Shown here: positions 23,004-35,643 of the stretch, in pieces
Numbering within the stretch: the stretch's first letter is position 1
Layout: each line of letters starts with the position of its first letter
Assembly: GCA_030761205.1 (NCBI GenBank)
Contig: JAULJL010000027.1
Span: 9,739,001-9,803,000 of the forward strand
DNA: 64,000 nt
DNA from: Fremontodendron californicum
Taxonomy: Eukaryota; Streptophyta; Magnoliopsida; Malvales; Malvaceae
Reading direction: 5' to 3'
Translations under genes and position numbers: made by a program
Notes under the pieces: model-generated
What the model saw: only the letters and a program-made list of their open reading frames with translations
Database searches by the model: none
What the model was told of the DNA's origin: nothing

Positions 23004-25170
23004 TTTCTATTTTTCCCTTTTTATAGTTCATTCAATTTTGACTTAATTTGGACAATTTTTGGGCATTTTTGTTTGTGATTGGTAAAGAGTAGGAGCTACT
23101 GAGTTAGTTTTGAGAATTTATAGTTAGATTAATTGCAGCTGTTGAAGGTGAACTGATTTCAGATTGAAATAAGGGATTTTTCAATTAGGGATTTACAATA
23201 TAAGTTTTTTCAGATGATTTTTTGAAAGACAAATAAAGTTAATGAAAATTGTTTTTTTAAAGACAAATAAAGTTAATGTTTTAAGTTAATAGAATTTTTT
23301 TTTTTTTTTTAGAATGCCACATGTACAAAACAATTGTTTGTCAGCATTTATGGTTGATAAATTAGGCGTGTGCCATTCAAACGCATTTTAAGAAGTCAAA
23401 ATTCTTTAATTGTCACAATTCGAAAAAATTAAATCTTTAATAGATTAAAATAAAAGGTTTAACTTTGATTCATTAAAACGGTAATAACTTTAATTCTAAA
23501 TTAAGCATTTAACCAAAACTAAACTAGTAATTGCCCGGCTAGGGCAGGAAATTATCAACATTTCAACACTATATTTAATTAGTTTGGTTTTTCATCTCCC
23601 ATTTACCAAATCATTTGATTTAATTTCTATCAAATAAGCTTTACGTACAAAGCATTACAATTACATGTGTATATATGTGTTCAGATTTTCTTGACCTTGC
23701 TACTAAATTAACATAAGTTAACTCATACTCTATCCTATAAATGTTGTTTTAGTTTGACTTTTGGGATCATTTTTTTTTTTTACTTTTATTAATTGAAAAT
23801 TAGACAAATACTTTAAAATTTTTGAATGAAGAGTAAATCTAAATATGAACCAAGCCGGACTGGAGGTCGAGAGAATTTTTATGAAAGCCTTTCATTTGCT
23901 TTTCTCCAATGGAAGTTTTATTTTTTTAGAATGTATCCTTTTTATCTAAAGACACAAAAGAGTAAAAATCCGAAAGCTCTTCGGAATTGGTCACAATATA
24001 AAAGATCTTTTAGAAGCCAAATAGTGTTGATTGACTCTATTTCATCATTGTCCTGGTACTAATCTAAGCCATCTACTCTGAAATAAATCGTATTGACAAC
24101 GACTTTTTTTTTTAGTAATATTTTTTTGAAAATATCAATTATTATTTATTATTATGTATTACAATAACAATAACAATAATTTATATACATCGATCAACCT
24201 ATGCCTAGATCGTGGATAAATGAAAATTTTATTGATAAGACTTTTTCAATCGTAGCCAATATCTTATTACGAATAATTCCGACGAATCTTTGGACTTAGT
24301 TTGAAGGTTTTATTGAATCATCGCGGTTCTGATATGAATTCTGAAATTTTAATCGATTAGTTATAAAATACCATTAACTCTATGTGTTTTATCAGTATCT
24401 CTACGTACGATTCATTGAAATATAAAGGCATGAAATTAAAATCCAAGTACTTTCTCAAGTCCAATCCAACCAAGTCATTCGGACTTGAAATTCTTTCCAA
24501 ACCCAATAAAAAAACAGAGATAAGGTCCATCCAATTTTTTTTTTCTAACCAAAATTAAAATATTAAATATCTAAAATAACGAGTAAATCACACTAAAATG
24601 TAAGACAACAACATTCATTTCAAATTAAAACCCACGCGAATTACCAACACAGCAGCTTTCTTAATCTTCAAATTAATAATAAACATCTTAAATAATGAGA
24701 GAATCACACCAAAATGCAACACAACAGCCTTCAATAGCCTTCAATTCAAACTAAAATCCAAGTAAATTACCAACACAACAGCCATACTAAAATTTAACAC
24801 AACCACCTTCATTTCAATAAAAAAATCGAAGCAAATTACCAACACATATATAGTAGCCACTAGTCAACACATTACACATAAGCAAATTTCAGCAGTCTTC
24901 AATCTCAAGTTGAAACTTCAATCTAAAGCCAAATACACAAGACTACAAGAGCTTCATAGTCTAAAAAACACAATAATATTAAATCAAATTTCACAAAATA
25001 AGTCCAAACTAATTGAAAAAGAGCATTGATGATTTCTTCTTTTTCAATAGCTTCCTTCTTCACAAATCTTAAAGAAAATCCTCAAAACCTACAAGAGGAC
25101 AAAACAAAAATAATAAAATATCAAATCAAACTAAGTTACAAAAGAGGATTGTAAAATTTATTTCAAGAAC
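23004..25170. other. Intergenic / former intron, no gene seen
   Basis: AT-rich sequence. The first part may be the intron after the UBP-like exon. An open frame at 23826-24062 has no recognisable motif. Four loosely similar phrases of the type AACACAACAGCCTTCAATTCAAA...AAATTACC lie at 24600-24840. Confidence 0.5.
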
Positions 25171-25179
25171 CCAACCTAA

Positions 25180-25420
25180 AAGGCCATGGCAGCATTACTG
25201 TCTTCATTATTGTCATCATCCCTAGAGCCAGATCCTTCATCTTCCAATCCTAATGTAAAAATGGACAAGCAATTAGGAACTAAGAAACTAGTAATAATGA
25301 TATTATAATAATCAGTGTTGTTGATAACAATAAGAAAAAGATTACTTGCCGAAAAAACTTCTAGCATGCATCCAATCATCCAAACAAACAATATCTTGAA
25401 ACATTTGTTATTTAATTGAA
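25180..25420 (-). pseudogene. Possible 3' end of an unrecognised gene: two small exons
   Basis: On the minus strand a frame reading FQDIVCLDDWMHARSFFG meets a donor-like AAGTAATC at about 25350. After about 100 bp of T-rich sequence, ACATTAG is followed by LEDEGSGSRDDDNNEDSNAAMAF and a stop at about 25179. The acidic C-terminus and plausible splice sites suggest a gene end. No family is recognised and no upstream exons are found. This is weakly supported and may be chance. Confidence 0.25.
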
Positions 25421-25599
25421 CTCCTCAAACAATTAAAAAAAATTCCCATGTTAAAAGTAAATTCAAAAGTCACGTTTGATATTGAAATTACCAAAAGATC
25501 ACAAGCCAATACTGAAAATTTAAAATATCGCTTTTATTCCAATAGTTCAAGACATAAACATCACTATTTAACTCAAGTGTTTGTTCTTCCAGGTAAAGT

Positions 25600-25885
25600 T
25601 GTCCATGGATTGGATTAAGCCCGATCCATTTAGTCCTTGGAAACCTTTATCCAAGACTCGACTATTGAGCCCAATAAGACCAATTTTTTTAAAAAAATAA
25701 ATATATTAAAAAAATTTAAAATTTAAAATTTTAATTATTTTTTAGAATTAAAATTAAATTAAAATATTTTTATTTATTAAATAATAATCTAGACCAGGCA
25801 AATCGAGTCTGAGCTTCAAAAACCTTGTCCAAAACCCGACTTAAATCGGGCCAAGTCCACCTGCACGAATAGTGGATAGGTCTGT
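25600..25885. mobile_element. Possible hAT-like MITE
   Basis: The left end AAAGTTGTCCATGGATTGGA and the right end (minus strand CAGACCTATCCACTATTCG) resemble the TAGACCTGTCCATGG-type ends of the MITEs at 31379 and 34277. The interior is an AT-rich core flanked by GCCCGAT / ATCGGGC blocks. The inverted repeats are poor and no TSD was found. Confidence 0.35.
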
Positions 25886-26635
25886 TTCTAAGTAAAAGTC
25901 CAATTGTGATTATTCATTTTCAAGTTTGGATTTACTTAAAAACAAATTGTAATCTTCAGCCTCTCACAATTTAAACCCATATCAACCATACTTGCATTAG
26001 AATCAAGATTTCTAGATTCAGCAAAATTAACCTCTGTAACACTAAAAATTTCCAACTAAAGATGAAGAATTCGATTTGAAGTTTTTCACATACTCATCAA
26101 ACAAGATTTTAAGAGTATTTAATACTGATTGCACAAACTTCAAGGTATGACAATATAGAGTTTAGCAATAATATTCTACATAATTTAAATGATAGCACAT
26201 GTTAAGAACAAATTATACTCAGTCCAATATTTATTTAATTTTTATTGCATCTCCTTAAACATAGAACACAATAATGAATGTGGAGCTTTCATAGTATCTA
26301 CCAAACAATTAAGGACCTTTCAAATTCCTCTAAACTAAATGTTTGGAGTCAGGTATCTAGAACCAGAAAATAAACATGTGACATTATAAAAAAAAATTCA
26401 AAAAATTTTTTTTGGGTACAAAAGAGGTCTTAGCCTGAGGATAGGGGAACAGATTGCAAATACTGTGATTCGAATCCCAGACCTGCTGGATGGTACCTTA
26501 AGAGTGACTGCATGAACCAAATGGATTGCAGATAATGTGAATATTTTTTTCACTCTTCATTAGAAAACTGCAAAAATTTGGAAATCTGTCATTGTCTCAA
26601 ATAAACAAGCATTTCATTGTAACCAGTGTTGAAAA

Positions 26636-27400
26636 AATTCGATCTGTTCAATCAGAATCGGTGACTTGTTCGGTCCGATACATATCAAAAACTCGGGAGT
26701 TTGGAGAGCCGGTAGAAAACCGGTTCAACCGGTAAAAACCAAAAAAGATTGGACTAAACCGAAAAAAAAAACTGGTTTTTTTTTGTAAGTGATGAGATTT
26801 GAATCTTTAACCTCTTAGCCATATATTAAACATCATACTATTAAGTCAAATATATATTTTTATTAATTAATTACTATATTCAATACTTATTTAATATCAA
26901 AATTATATATTTAATATTAATTTATTTTTTAATTGAACAATCCGATTAAACAAGTTGGACCGGTTGAACGGTGATCCAAAGGTCTCATCAATTTGACCTT
27001 CGATCTGATTTTTTATTCGTTGATTGGAATAAATAACATATTCAAACATCAAATATGTAGAGTTCCACCTCATACAGACATCTTAACACAATTTCTTAGT
27101 TTCCTTCAATTGAAATTTTTTTTGAGCAATATCATAAAACGTTTCTTACAAAGGCCAAATTTCTTTATGTACTTGATACCGGTACAAGTTTGACTAATAA
27201 CATCATCAATAACACTCAAATCCAATGATTAAAAAATCAGACCGGATCGGCAGGTTCAACCGGTTGAATCGGGAACCGATAAGTCCGGCGGTTCAATGAT
27301 ATTAGTAGAACTGGAATTAGCTTGAACAGATTAAAAATCGGGAACCGAAAATTGGTTAAACCGGTTAAACCGTCAAAACCGAAAAATGGTAAATTTTACT
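26636..27400. repeat. Unclassified repeat rich in CCGGTTNAACCGG palindromes
   Basis: Blocks at 26690-26780 and 27235-27400 contain many copies of CCGGTTCAACCGG, AAACCGG and GGTTGAACCG, separated by an AT-rich centre. A smaller block lies at 28005-28060 (CAACCGGTTGAATCGATT). This is a common style of old plant non-autonomous transposon. Ends and TSD were not resolved. Confidence 0.5.
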
Positions 27401-29166
27401 GTTTTTGGGCTCTTTTTTAGCTCAATTAATTAAAATTTTGAAAGGCCCAAACATTGGGCTTACATTTCCCTCATCAAAATGGGGTTCAATTCCAAAGAAT
27501 GTGTTTAAGCCTAAGCCTTAGCCCTTAGGGCATCATTTGGCTTTTTTTTTTTTTTCCTAACATTCCCAGACGGGTTACTTTTCGACTCTTTTCTCCTCCA
27601 TTTAGTTTCAACTAAACACTATGCACTGCTTCTTCATTCATTCATATCAGTTGCCGTTTCTTGTCCTCAATTCAGTTTCCGATCAGCACTGCTTCTTCAT
27701 TGATCACTTTGTATGTTTAATTGTTTATTCATAAACCATAATCTGTAATGGAATTGTTCTTTGATGTTTTGCATTGCCTTTTTGAATTGCTGGTTGGCCA
27801 GAGGCAAAGATAGCCTGGTCCCTACTCCCTAAGTATGCTGCGCATGTAAGAAAAAGTATTTGATTTTGTGTTTGTAAACCCATATTCCAATCACGAATGC
27901 AACCTCTATTTTCAAGTGGAATAAGATTGATTGTCTTTCACTTGTCTATCCATCATCTTCTAAGCAACAGAAATGGGTGCTATTCAAATAAAATCTTTTT
28001 ATACCGATCAGTTCAACCGGTTGAATCGATTAAATCGAAAATCGATGATTTAACTAATTCTACTTTCGATTCGATTTTTTATTCCTTACTCAAATCTGTT
28101 TGCGCAATGAAAACAAAAAAGTAAACTTGAGGAAGGGGAAAAGAAAGAGAATTGAATGTGGGTCGAGTGTGGGTGGAAATGAAATGGACCAACCACCTTT
28201 ACTTAAATCTGCATCTGCTCAATGTCTAAAGTGCTCTAAATGCTATAGTTTTCAATTATTAAAAGACTTTAATATCAAATTTTTTGCATTTCTTTTAGGA
28301 TACGTTTGAAAATTTAAATTTTAAAAAATAAATTTAAATTTTAAAATAATATAATATAATTTGTCTAATAAAACATACATAAATGTAATATTGATGATTA
28401 TTTTTCAAATTCATAATTTGTTAGATACATATTTAGCCAAAAATTTAAAATATTTATAAATTTAAAATTTATGATTTTATACCTTTTAAATATATAATTA
28501 TATTGAATCTTAATTAATTTATAAATAATATATACATTTCATTCTCAAAATTTATATATCAAATAAAATCCAATTCTAAAATTTTAAATTCATATTTTCA
28601 AACATAATATTATTATTTAATTGTGTGATTTGATTGTCAGCAAATCAATTTCTGATTACATAAGGTTGCCTTCCTCATTGATTTTCGTTTAAGGCAATAA
28701 ACGAATTTTTTGCCAAAGAAGCAACCTTACTCAAAGCCAACTCAGCTGCTGACAACTTAAGCCCCATGGGCTTATTTTATGTAATAAAGCAGGTTTCCCC
28801 CAAACCCCTTTCTGTCCCATCATCGCTCAAGCAGGTTGTAACGTTACTAATGTTTTTCTGAACTTGGTTTTTAAGTCTCTTTACTGTTCAGGAATAAAAA
28901 CATATGCCATTACCATTTTTTAAGAAGAAAAAAACAACAAAATTAGAAAATATAAGAAACAACTTTCACAATTCACACCAAACACCAAGAACTTTTATTT
29001 GGTTGTGGGCTTTGGTCCATTTATTTGTGGGTTTTTGACAATCCAACATTTTCATTAATCAAACTATGTATGAACAGGGAATCTAACTTATTACACGAGT
29101 TCCTGTTACTAGGACCACAACAAACTCAAACCTGGGACAGCTGCCACCGACTGATAGTAGACACAA
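27401..29166. other. Intergenic, no gene seen
   Basis: AT-rich, with a CT-rich stretch near 27540-27680. Short frames (27897-28309) lack motifs. From 28310 to 28620 the sequence is almost purely A/T. Confidence 0.5.
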
Positions 29167-31170
29167 TCACACAAGTAACTCAGCTCTGAAAGAACAATAA
29201 CCATAGATTTGCCTGGTTTGCACAGCTAGCAATGGCTTAGCTTTTCGCATAGTGAGTCCTGTCCCTTGGGTCAAGTCCCCCTCCTCTTCACTAACCCTTT
29301 CCCACTCAAAGCATTGATGCAGCCAATGGCAGCCCCATCACCCTGTGAGCAAGGCCAGCTCCAGGGCATCCCCTTCTCCCCATTCTAAATGGTATGAACT
29401 TACATGCCTCACCTTCCAATCCTTCAAATCTTTCTGGCCTGAAACTTGTAGAGTCATCCCACAGCTTTGGGGTCCCTGTGAATTGCATGCCCAGGCATTT
29501 ACAAGCAACATTGTGCCTCCAGGGATATTAAATTCTCCAATTGTGCAGTCTTCGGATGATTCATGAGCTGGGATTAGACCTATCAATTGAACGGGTTAAG
29601 TTGGATTTAGATCCGATCTCAATTTTGGGTTTGGATATTATTCAGGTTTGACCTATCATTTGATTTATTTGAATTCGAGTCATTTTGGTTCGGGTTATTC
29701 GGGTTCGAGTCATTTCAGATTTGACACTCGGGTTATTTGGATTAGGGTCATGTTGGATTCAATTTATTAATTTTTAAAATCGAATTAGATTAAATTTAAA
29801 CAAATTATTTGATCGGATCATATATTATTAGAATTTTATTGAAAGATAAAAATAAATAAAATATTATCATGTATCTGAAATCTTTACATGAATCTATTTA
29901 GATATTTGGAAAATATATAATTTTATGTTTGTTGAAATGTTCGAAGCTTGATAAATAACACTTAATACTAAAAATTTTACCAAGTGAATCAATCTTAGAA
30001 GTTGAAATGATTTTCTACTAAAATTAAATTAGATTTAAAAACTTTACTTAAAGTTTAATTATCAAGTGCAATGAAATATAATAATATATGCTTATTTAAA
30101 ATAAAAATATAATAATAAATGTTATAAAATTAAATTAGTTAATTATACTAAAACATTTTAAATTTTAAACATAATGTATAAAATTAAATGAATAAAAAAT
30201 TTATAATTAGTAAATATGCAATTCTTAACATATTGAAGTATCGATATATATAATATTTTTGTATAATGTATAATTCTCATTAAAGGAGTTATCCACTTAT
30301 ACTAGTGTAAAACTAAATTAATTTTACACACTTTCATAATTTTTTATACGATTAATATTTTAACAATCCGACCGTCATATTTCATGTTCTATTCACTTAG
30401 ATTATACACGTTGAGTTTTGAGTGAATTAAAAATATTTAACTATTTGTTCGATGTAAAAGAATTTCAACCATTAAATATATATTGAAAAAGATGGTATTC
30501 TCGATCGATATGATAGAGATATCACATAGACTCGAAACTTTACGTGCACGACGAATACAATTATATTGCTAAATCCAACAGTCGGTTTGTTAAAATATTA
30601 ATCGTATAAAAAGTTCTGAAATTGTATAAAACTAATAGACTAATAAACATAAAATTAAAACTAAATTATAATTATAATAATAAAAATAATTTATTTTAAT
30701 TATAATTTAAAAAGATAATATTAAAAAAATTTATAAAATTGTAATAGTAAAAAAATTAAAAGATAATTTAAAGTTATAAAATAAAAATAAATTAATAATC
30801 TTGTCATATTTATTTATTTTATTAAAGTAATACTTTTAAAATAAAATTATACTTAATATAAGGTCGGGTTATTCCAGGTTATTTTGGATTCGGGTCAATT
30901 CGGGTTTGAATTATTTCGGGTCTGGATCGTTTCGCGTTCGGATCATTTTAGGTTTGGGTTGTTTTTGCATTCAGCAGGTTGGGCAGGTTCAGGTTGTTGA
31001 CTTTTTATGATCAAATCGGATTGAATTGGATTCAAATTTGGGTTCGGGTTGGTCGAGTTGATTTTTTTAATTCGGATCAAAATTGTCAAATCTAATTGGG
31101 ATGATTGGTTCTGGTGGAAACAACAACCGTAAGCAATAACAGAGGCAGGCAAAACCGCTACTGTTTGAAC
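29167..31170 (-). pseudogene. CYP81-like cytochrome P450 C-terminal pseudogene, split by a transposon
   Basis: The parent enzymes are ER-bound haem monooxygenases, in this family often acting on flavonoids or other specialised metabolites. On the minus strand the upstream piece (31170-31095) reads FPPEPIIP, the proline-rich strand before the PERF region. After a 1.5 kb insertion, IPAHESSEDCTIGEFNIPGG continues (29586-29520). Frame changes lie near 29480. SFRPERFEG and the haem-binding loop FRMGRRGCPGAG follow (29430-29350; the usual FGMG is FRMG), and another frame change near 29310 leads to CFEWERV and RKAKPLL with a stop at 29167. The haem Cys is kept, but several frameshifts and the missing N-terminal three quarters make it non-functional. 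Confidence 0.85.
29575..31094. mobile_element. Non-autonomous hAT-like element inserted in the P450 pseudogene (1520 bp)
   Basis: The ends are TAGACCTATCAATTGAACGG on the left and, reversed, TAGATTTGACAATTTTGATCC on the right. These are imperfect inverted repeats beginning TAGA as in other plant hAT MITEs. The flanks GCTGGGAT (29567-29574) and ATTGGGAT (31095-31102) form an 8 bp TSD with two mismatches, and the P450 coding sequence continues across it. Inside are GGGTTCGGGTT-type repeats next to both ends and an A/T core. It contains no transposase. Confidence 0.7.
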
Positions 31171-31378
31171 ATAAGCAAAAACAAAACGAGAATCAGGTAT
31201 ATATATATATATGAATTATTATTATGTGTACTGATAGTGAAGTTTTTTAATTTCATAAGTGGGATTAAAAAATTGTCATATGTTTTTAGATTATATTTAA
31301 AAAATAAATAGGATATATGATAGTTTTTTAAGATAGTTTTTTAACTCCACTTGTGGAGTTAAAAAATTCACTGTCAGT

Positions 31379-31680
31379 TAGACTTGTTCATGGGTCGGGC
31401 CGGGTTGCGGTCTGGTTTTTTTTCAAAATTTTTATCCACCCGGGCCGGGCCGGCCCGACAGGCCCGAATTCACTGTTCATAATATTAAAAAAAATATTTT
31501 TTTTATTTTTTTAATATATTTTTATAATTAAAATTAAATATAATAATATTATTATAATTAAAAAACACTGTTCCGAGCCAGGCCGAGCCTGCCCAGATTA
31601 AAAATATTATGCCCAGGCCAGACTCAATACTGGCCGGACCTGTCGGGCCGGGCAAACTTCTCGGCCCATTAACAGATCTA
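31379..31680. mobile_element. hAT-like MITE (302 bp)
   Basis: The left end TAGACTTGTTCATGGGTCGG and the reversed right end TAGATCTGTTAATGGGCCG are inverted repeats, followed by GGGCCGGGCCGGCCCG-rich subterminal blocks around an AT core. The direct repeat TGTCAGT flanks it (31372-31378 and 31681-31687), one base short of the usual 8 bp hAT duplication. Confidence 0.75.
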
Positions 31681-31693
31681 TGTCAGTGTACAA

Positions 31694-31695
<2 letters not shown>

Positions 31696-31744
<49 letters not shown>
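31696..31744. repeat. (TA)n microsatellite
   Basis: A run of more than twenty TA dinucleotides directly beside the MITE. Confidence 0.95.
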
Positions 31745-31749
<5 letters not shown>

Positions 31750-33569
31750 GCATTTCACTTACAATTTTTTTAATTTAATCTTACGATTGTTCAATCACAT
31801 AAAAAAAATTAGATAAGACACCATTTATAAGTGCGAGTTCCGTATAAAATTCTGATGAATCCACATAATTCTAAATTATAATTAATTAATTAATTAATTA
31901 TAATACAATAATTACACGTAATATCTTGGCTAAAGGATTTATTTTAAGTGTTGGATAAAATTAGAAGACATATTTGAGTTACTGAGTATTATACCAATAA
32001 CTGAGAGTTTGTACCTTTACTTACATGCAATATATATGGACTTATTTTCATTTTTAGGTAAAATAGAAAGACATATTATTTAGTAATATATATATATATA
32101 TTTAAAAGAAAGATATATTCATTTACCTATGAGAATAAATAAACTCTATATGTGAGTATGTCAACATAAAAAACAATAAATTAACAATATTAAAAATTAA
32201 CATAGAATATTTATATTATAATAAATTAAACTTATTTTTTTTCCTTTTTGATCTTTATTTTATTTTCCAAGTCTTTCTTTCATAAAATAAAAGTTCTATG
32301 TTAATTTTTAATATTTTTAAAAAATTAATTTATTATTGTTAATTATTAAAATTAAAATTTGAAGAAATATTTTTTTTATTAAATTTTATCTTCAAATCAT
32401 CAAAAATCAATATTAAGTGACAAAATTCAATCAAAAATCAAAGTTTAGTTACAAAATTCAATCAAATAAAAGTAGAGTGACATTTACTTGTAGTTTCGAA
32501 GTAGAATGACAAATATAAATCAAAATATAGTATACTGACAAATTTTAATATTCACATGTAGTACGGTGAAAAATTTTCCTTTAACTTTTTTTTAAAGAGA
32601 AATAATTATTTTCTATCATTCAAAATGTATTAAACTTGTAGACCATATAGGTTTTGAATGAAAAAAATATTTTCTCTATTTTTCTTCTCTGATAGTGCCA
32701 AAGTCGAGCACCCTTCTAAAGATGAAAAGATAATTTTTTTTAAGTAAGCTATTCTGTTATATCCATATGTTACTAAATAAGTTGACAAAAATTAATGCTT
32801 ATTTTAAAGATAAAGTATTACTAATTAATTTTTTTAATTTTCATATTGATTATTTGGATATAGACTCCTTATTTTCTTGTACATAAATATTTCTAGACTA
32901 TTTACAACATTATTTTAATGAAAATTAATGTAAATATTATTATATAATATGAGCCAAACAACAAATAACTATTGTAAGTGAAAAAAAATTAATTGCTATA
33001 CATTAAAAAAGATAACCGTATGAGAAAAGCATGGTATCCAAGTCCACTGTAATAGATGATTTCTAGTCGGTACAATCAAGGATAGTGCATAGGATGCAAC
33101 ATGCAAGTATTGAACATATAGGATTGTATTTTAATAGGACTCTAATAAAAAAAATTAATTGATAAATGAAATAAGTGATAAGTGCTAAAATTGTTAATTT
33201 AATAAATTGAAAGGGGTATTTAAGTCAAATCATTTTTATTATTTTTGGAGTTCACACTTTTATATAGGGATGGCAATGGAACAAGAGCGGACAAGAATTG
33301 TATTATCCACTTTCGTCCACACTCTTATATAGATGTTGAAAACATCTACCTCAATAGATGTCGGTTACATCTATAATCGTTTCATACTGTTCCCATTGCT
33401 CCACCTCACTTTTTTACTAATTATTTTTAATTTAATATTATAAAAAAAAATTATAATTTATTCAAGAACATAATTTTAGTATATATATATATAATATTAT
33501 AGAGATTATGATCTCATTCATTTTCGGTGGCAAAACTTCTACCATCATAATTGGAGGAGTTTATTTACT
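31745..33569. other. Intergenic, no gene seen
   Basis: Very AT-rich. It includes a short ATTAATTAATTAATTA run at 31885-31903 and loose repeats of TCAAAAATCAAAGTTTAGT (32395-32460). Confidence 0.5.
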
Positions 33570-33765
33570 AGAACATTACTAGAAACGAAGATTCTTTGGT
33601 TCATTGATATGGTCGCAAGTGTTGAAGGAGTTCATTTGATGCCATTGAGAAAAGATCGAATTGTCTAGGAGTAGGATAGATTTACAGGGTAGTAAATGGG
33701 ATGTCTGATGCACTAGCGAAGGGAGGTGTGGATCGAGAAGAATTAAAACTTTTTAACTGGTAATG
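33570..33765 (+). pseudogene. LINE (non-LTR retrotransposon) 3' tail with RNase H-like end
   Basis: A plus-strand frame reads VNGMSDALAKGGVDREELKLFNW and a stop (about 33685-33758). This is the pattern of the C-terminal RNase H helix of plant L1-like elements (N-x-x-ADxLAK-x-G). The upstream part (33575-33680) is out of frame. No RT is present, so it is a 5'-truncated or decayed copy. Confidence 0.45.
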
Positions 33766-34084
33766 TCTTTCTCATTTATTGTTTTGGTATTTCGCTGGTG
33801 GCTTGATATGTGGGTGTGTATAACTGAGTAGGTTGCCCGAATAGTATATTATATATGCTAGTGCTAGCACCTACCAGATTTTCTGCTCTTTTCGATGCAA
33901 TTGTCCAATAAAAAATAAGCACAAGTTTTTAAGCTTCTTCAAGTGGCTTCACTTTCTTGTCTCTTTCCAGCAAGAATGAGTAAAAATAGACTTTTTGTCC
34001 TAAGGTAGAGCTAGTGTGGGTCCAAGGTCTGAAAAGCAAATGTAATGTCAGCTTGGGTTGTGGTGAAAAGGAGAGGAAAATGTG

Positions 34085-34277
34085 TGATACGGCAAAAAAA
34101 ACGTTAAGTACGAATGAAAATTTTGGACGGGCCGGGCCTAAGTATTTCTTTGATAATTAGGTATGGGCTTGATAAAAAAATTTGCCTGTATTTCGGACCG
34201 GGCCGGGCCTAGACTGACACAAAAAGCCTTAGTATCTTACATGGGCCCGGCCCGAATTCAGTCCATGAACAGGTCTA
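34085..34277. mobile_element. Truncated hAT-like MITE
   Basis: The right end CCATGAACAGGTCTA (34263-34277) is the inverse of TAGACCTGTTCATGG, and GGGCCCGGCCCG and GGGCCGGGCC blocks lie inside. The left terminal repeat is missing or unrecognisable. Confidence 0.6.
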
Positions 34278-35118
34278 GTAGTTATGCTAACTTTTATCTT
34301 TATTTTTTTTAATTTTTATTATAAATTTATTTGTTTTTTCTGTCACTGTCAACTTTTTTACAAAGCAAAAATAACAAGATTCTTGTTAAGATTGTTATTT
34401 TGTTTTTTAAATTCTATGTTGATATAATCTTGTTGTTATATGCATGAATAATGTTAAAACTTTTCTGATTAGTCAAAAATTTGATATATTTTTTTGTTAA
34501 TTTTTATTATAGTACAATATTATATTGATTTGCCTTAACTATTTATGATATGCCTCAAATAAAATTTTACACACAAATTTTGTGTCGAAAACATGACAAA
34601 GAAAATGTGGAATCAAATAAATAAATTTTATTTATCAGAATTTAAGGTTACAATATTTGGGAATTCTTAAAATAAAGAAATCTTTTGATTCTTTTCTTTA
34701 GTAAAATTTTGATTCAAGGGTCTTTACGACTTGATCTTGAATCGATGAGATTTGTTTCAAGGGTCTTCTAGACTTGTTCTTGAAATTTGACTTCAAGAGT
34801 CTTTGATAACTTGATCTTGAACACACGTGGTTTGCTTCAAGGGTCTTCGAGACTTGATCTTGAGCAAACAAGATTTATCTTCTTTCTTGAATCAACACAA
34901 GATCGAAGAGCAACTTCTTGACAAATCTTTAAGAACAAACACAGATGGTGTTCTTAAGAATTTCTTCAATTCTTCAGAGATTTCTTCTTGAGACTTTGGA
35001 GAGAATTTAACTCTTCCAAATCTTTTTCTTCTTGAGACTTTGGAGAGGATTTGACTATTCCAAATCTTCTTATTTTCTTCAGGCTTCTAAGTTGTGAAGT
35101 TGTGTTAAGGGGAGGTCT

Positions 35119-35128
35119 CTATTTATAG
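35119..35128 (-). promoter_or_regulatory. TATA box candidate
   Basis: CTATAAATAG on the minus strand is a near-ideal plant TATA box. It lies about 75 bp downstream of a tandem array. Confidence 0.5.
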
Positions 35129-35194
35129 TGCTAGCCAGCCAGGTGAAAAAGAGTTCTAAAAGAACTTGTCTTCCTTATCTATGTCTTCCTTATT

Positions 35195-35425
35195 TATGTC
35201 TTAATTAATTTAATTTAATTAGAGATAATATGTCCTTATTTATCTATTAATTAATTTAATTTAATTAGAGCTAAAACTTCATTATTTATCCCTTAATTAA
35301 TTTAATTTAATTAGAGATAAAACTTCATTATTTATCTCTTAATTAATTTAATTTAATTAGAGATAAAATACTTATCTTATTTATCTTTTAATTAATTTAA
35401 TTTAATTTAATTAGAGATAAAATAA
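35195..35425. repeat. Tandem repeat, 46 bp x 5
   Basis: TTAATTAATTTAATTTAATT followed by AGAGATAAAA recurs at 35201, 35247, 35293, 35339 and 35388. Confidence 0.9.
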
Positions 35426-35594
35426 TTATGACACATGGGCGAAATTTGATTGGATGACCCATGAATCCTTGCAATTTGATTGATAAAAAATTTTCTCCTC
35501 CTACAAAAATATATATAGATTTAGTCTTTTAATTGGCTCCCCTAAAATCAAATATCAAGATCCGCCGCTGGTAGTCCCACTCATGCGCAATCTT

Positions 35595-35643
35595 TTCTAG
35601 AAATTGTCTTTCCCTTTTGAAAAAGGGAAGACAATTTCTAGAA
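35595..35643. repeat. Long inverted repeat / hairpin
   Basis: TTCTAGAAATTGTCTTTCCC and its reverse complement are separated by only a few bases. The stem is about 23 bp with a single one-base bulge and a tiny loop. Confidence 0.9.

Larger units (their letters stand above)
34580..35570 (-). repeat. Putative copia-type LTR with promoter and tandem repeats
   Basis: On the minus strand a strong TATA box, CTATAAATAG at 35128-35119, is followed by GAGACCTCCCC, as in many copia LTRs. Upstream of it lies a five-copy 46 bp array (35201-35420). Downstream, four copies of a TTCAAGGGTCTTCGAGACTT-type phrase occur at 34713, 34756, 34792 and 34836. Precise LTR ends, PBS and TSD were not found, so the LTR identity is an inference. 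Confidence 0.45.

Noticed and set aside
23826..24062. 78-codon frame beginning MKSKSKYEPSRTGG
   Set aside because: No recognisable motif, no splice context, and length within chance for the region.
26400..26520. tRNA-like B box (GATTCGAATCCC) with a possible A box (TTAGCCTGAGGA), suggesting a SINE
   Set aside because: The A box is weak, no tail or target duplication was found, and such phrases are common in old plant repeats.
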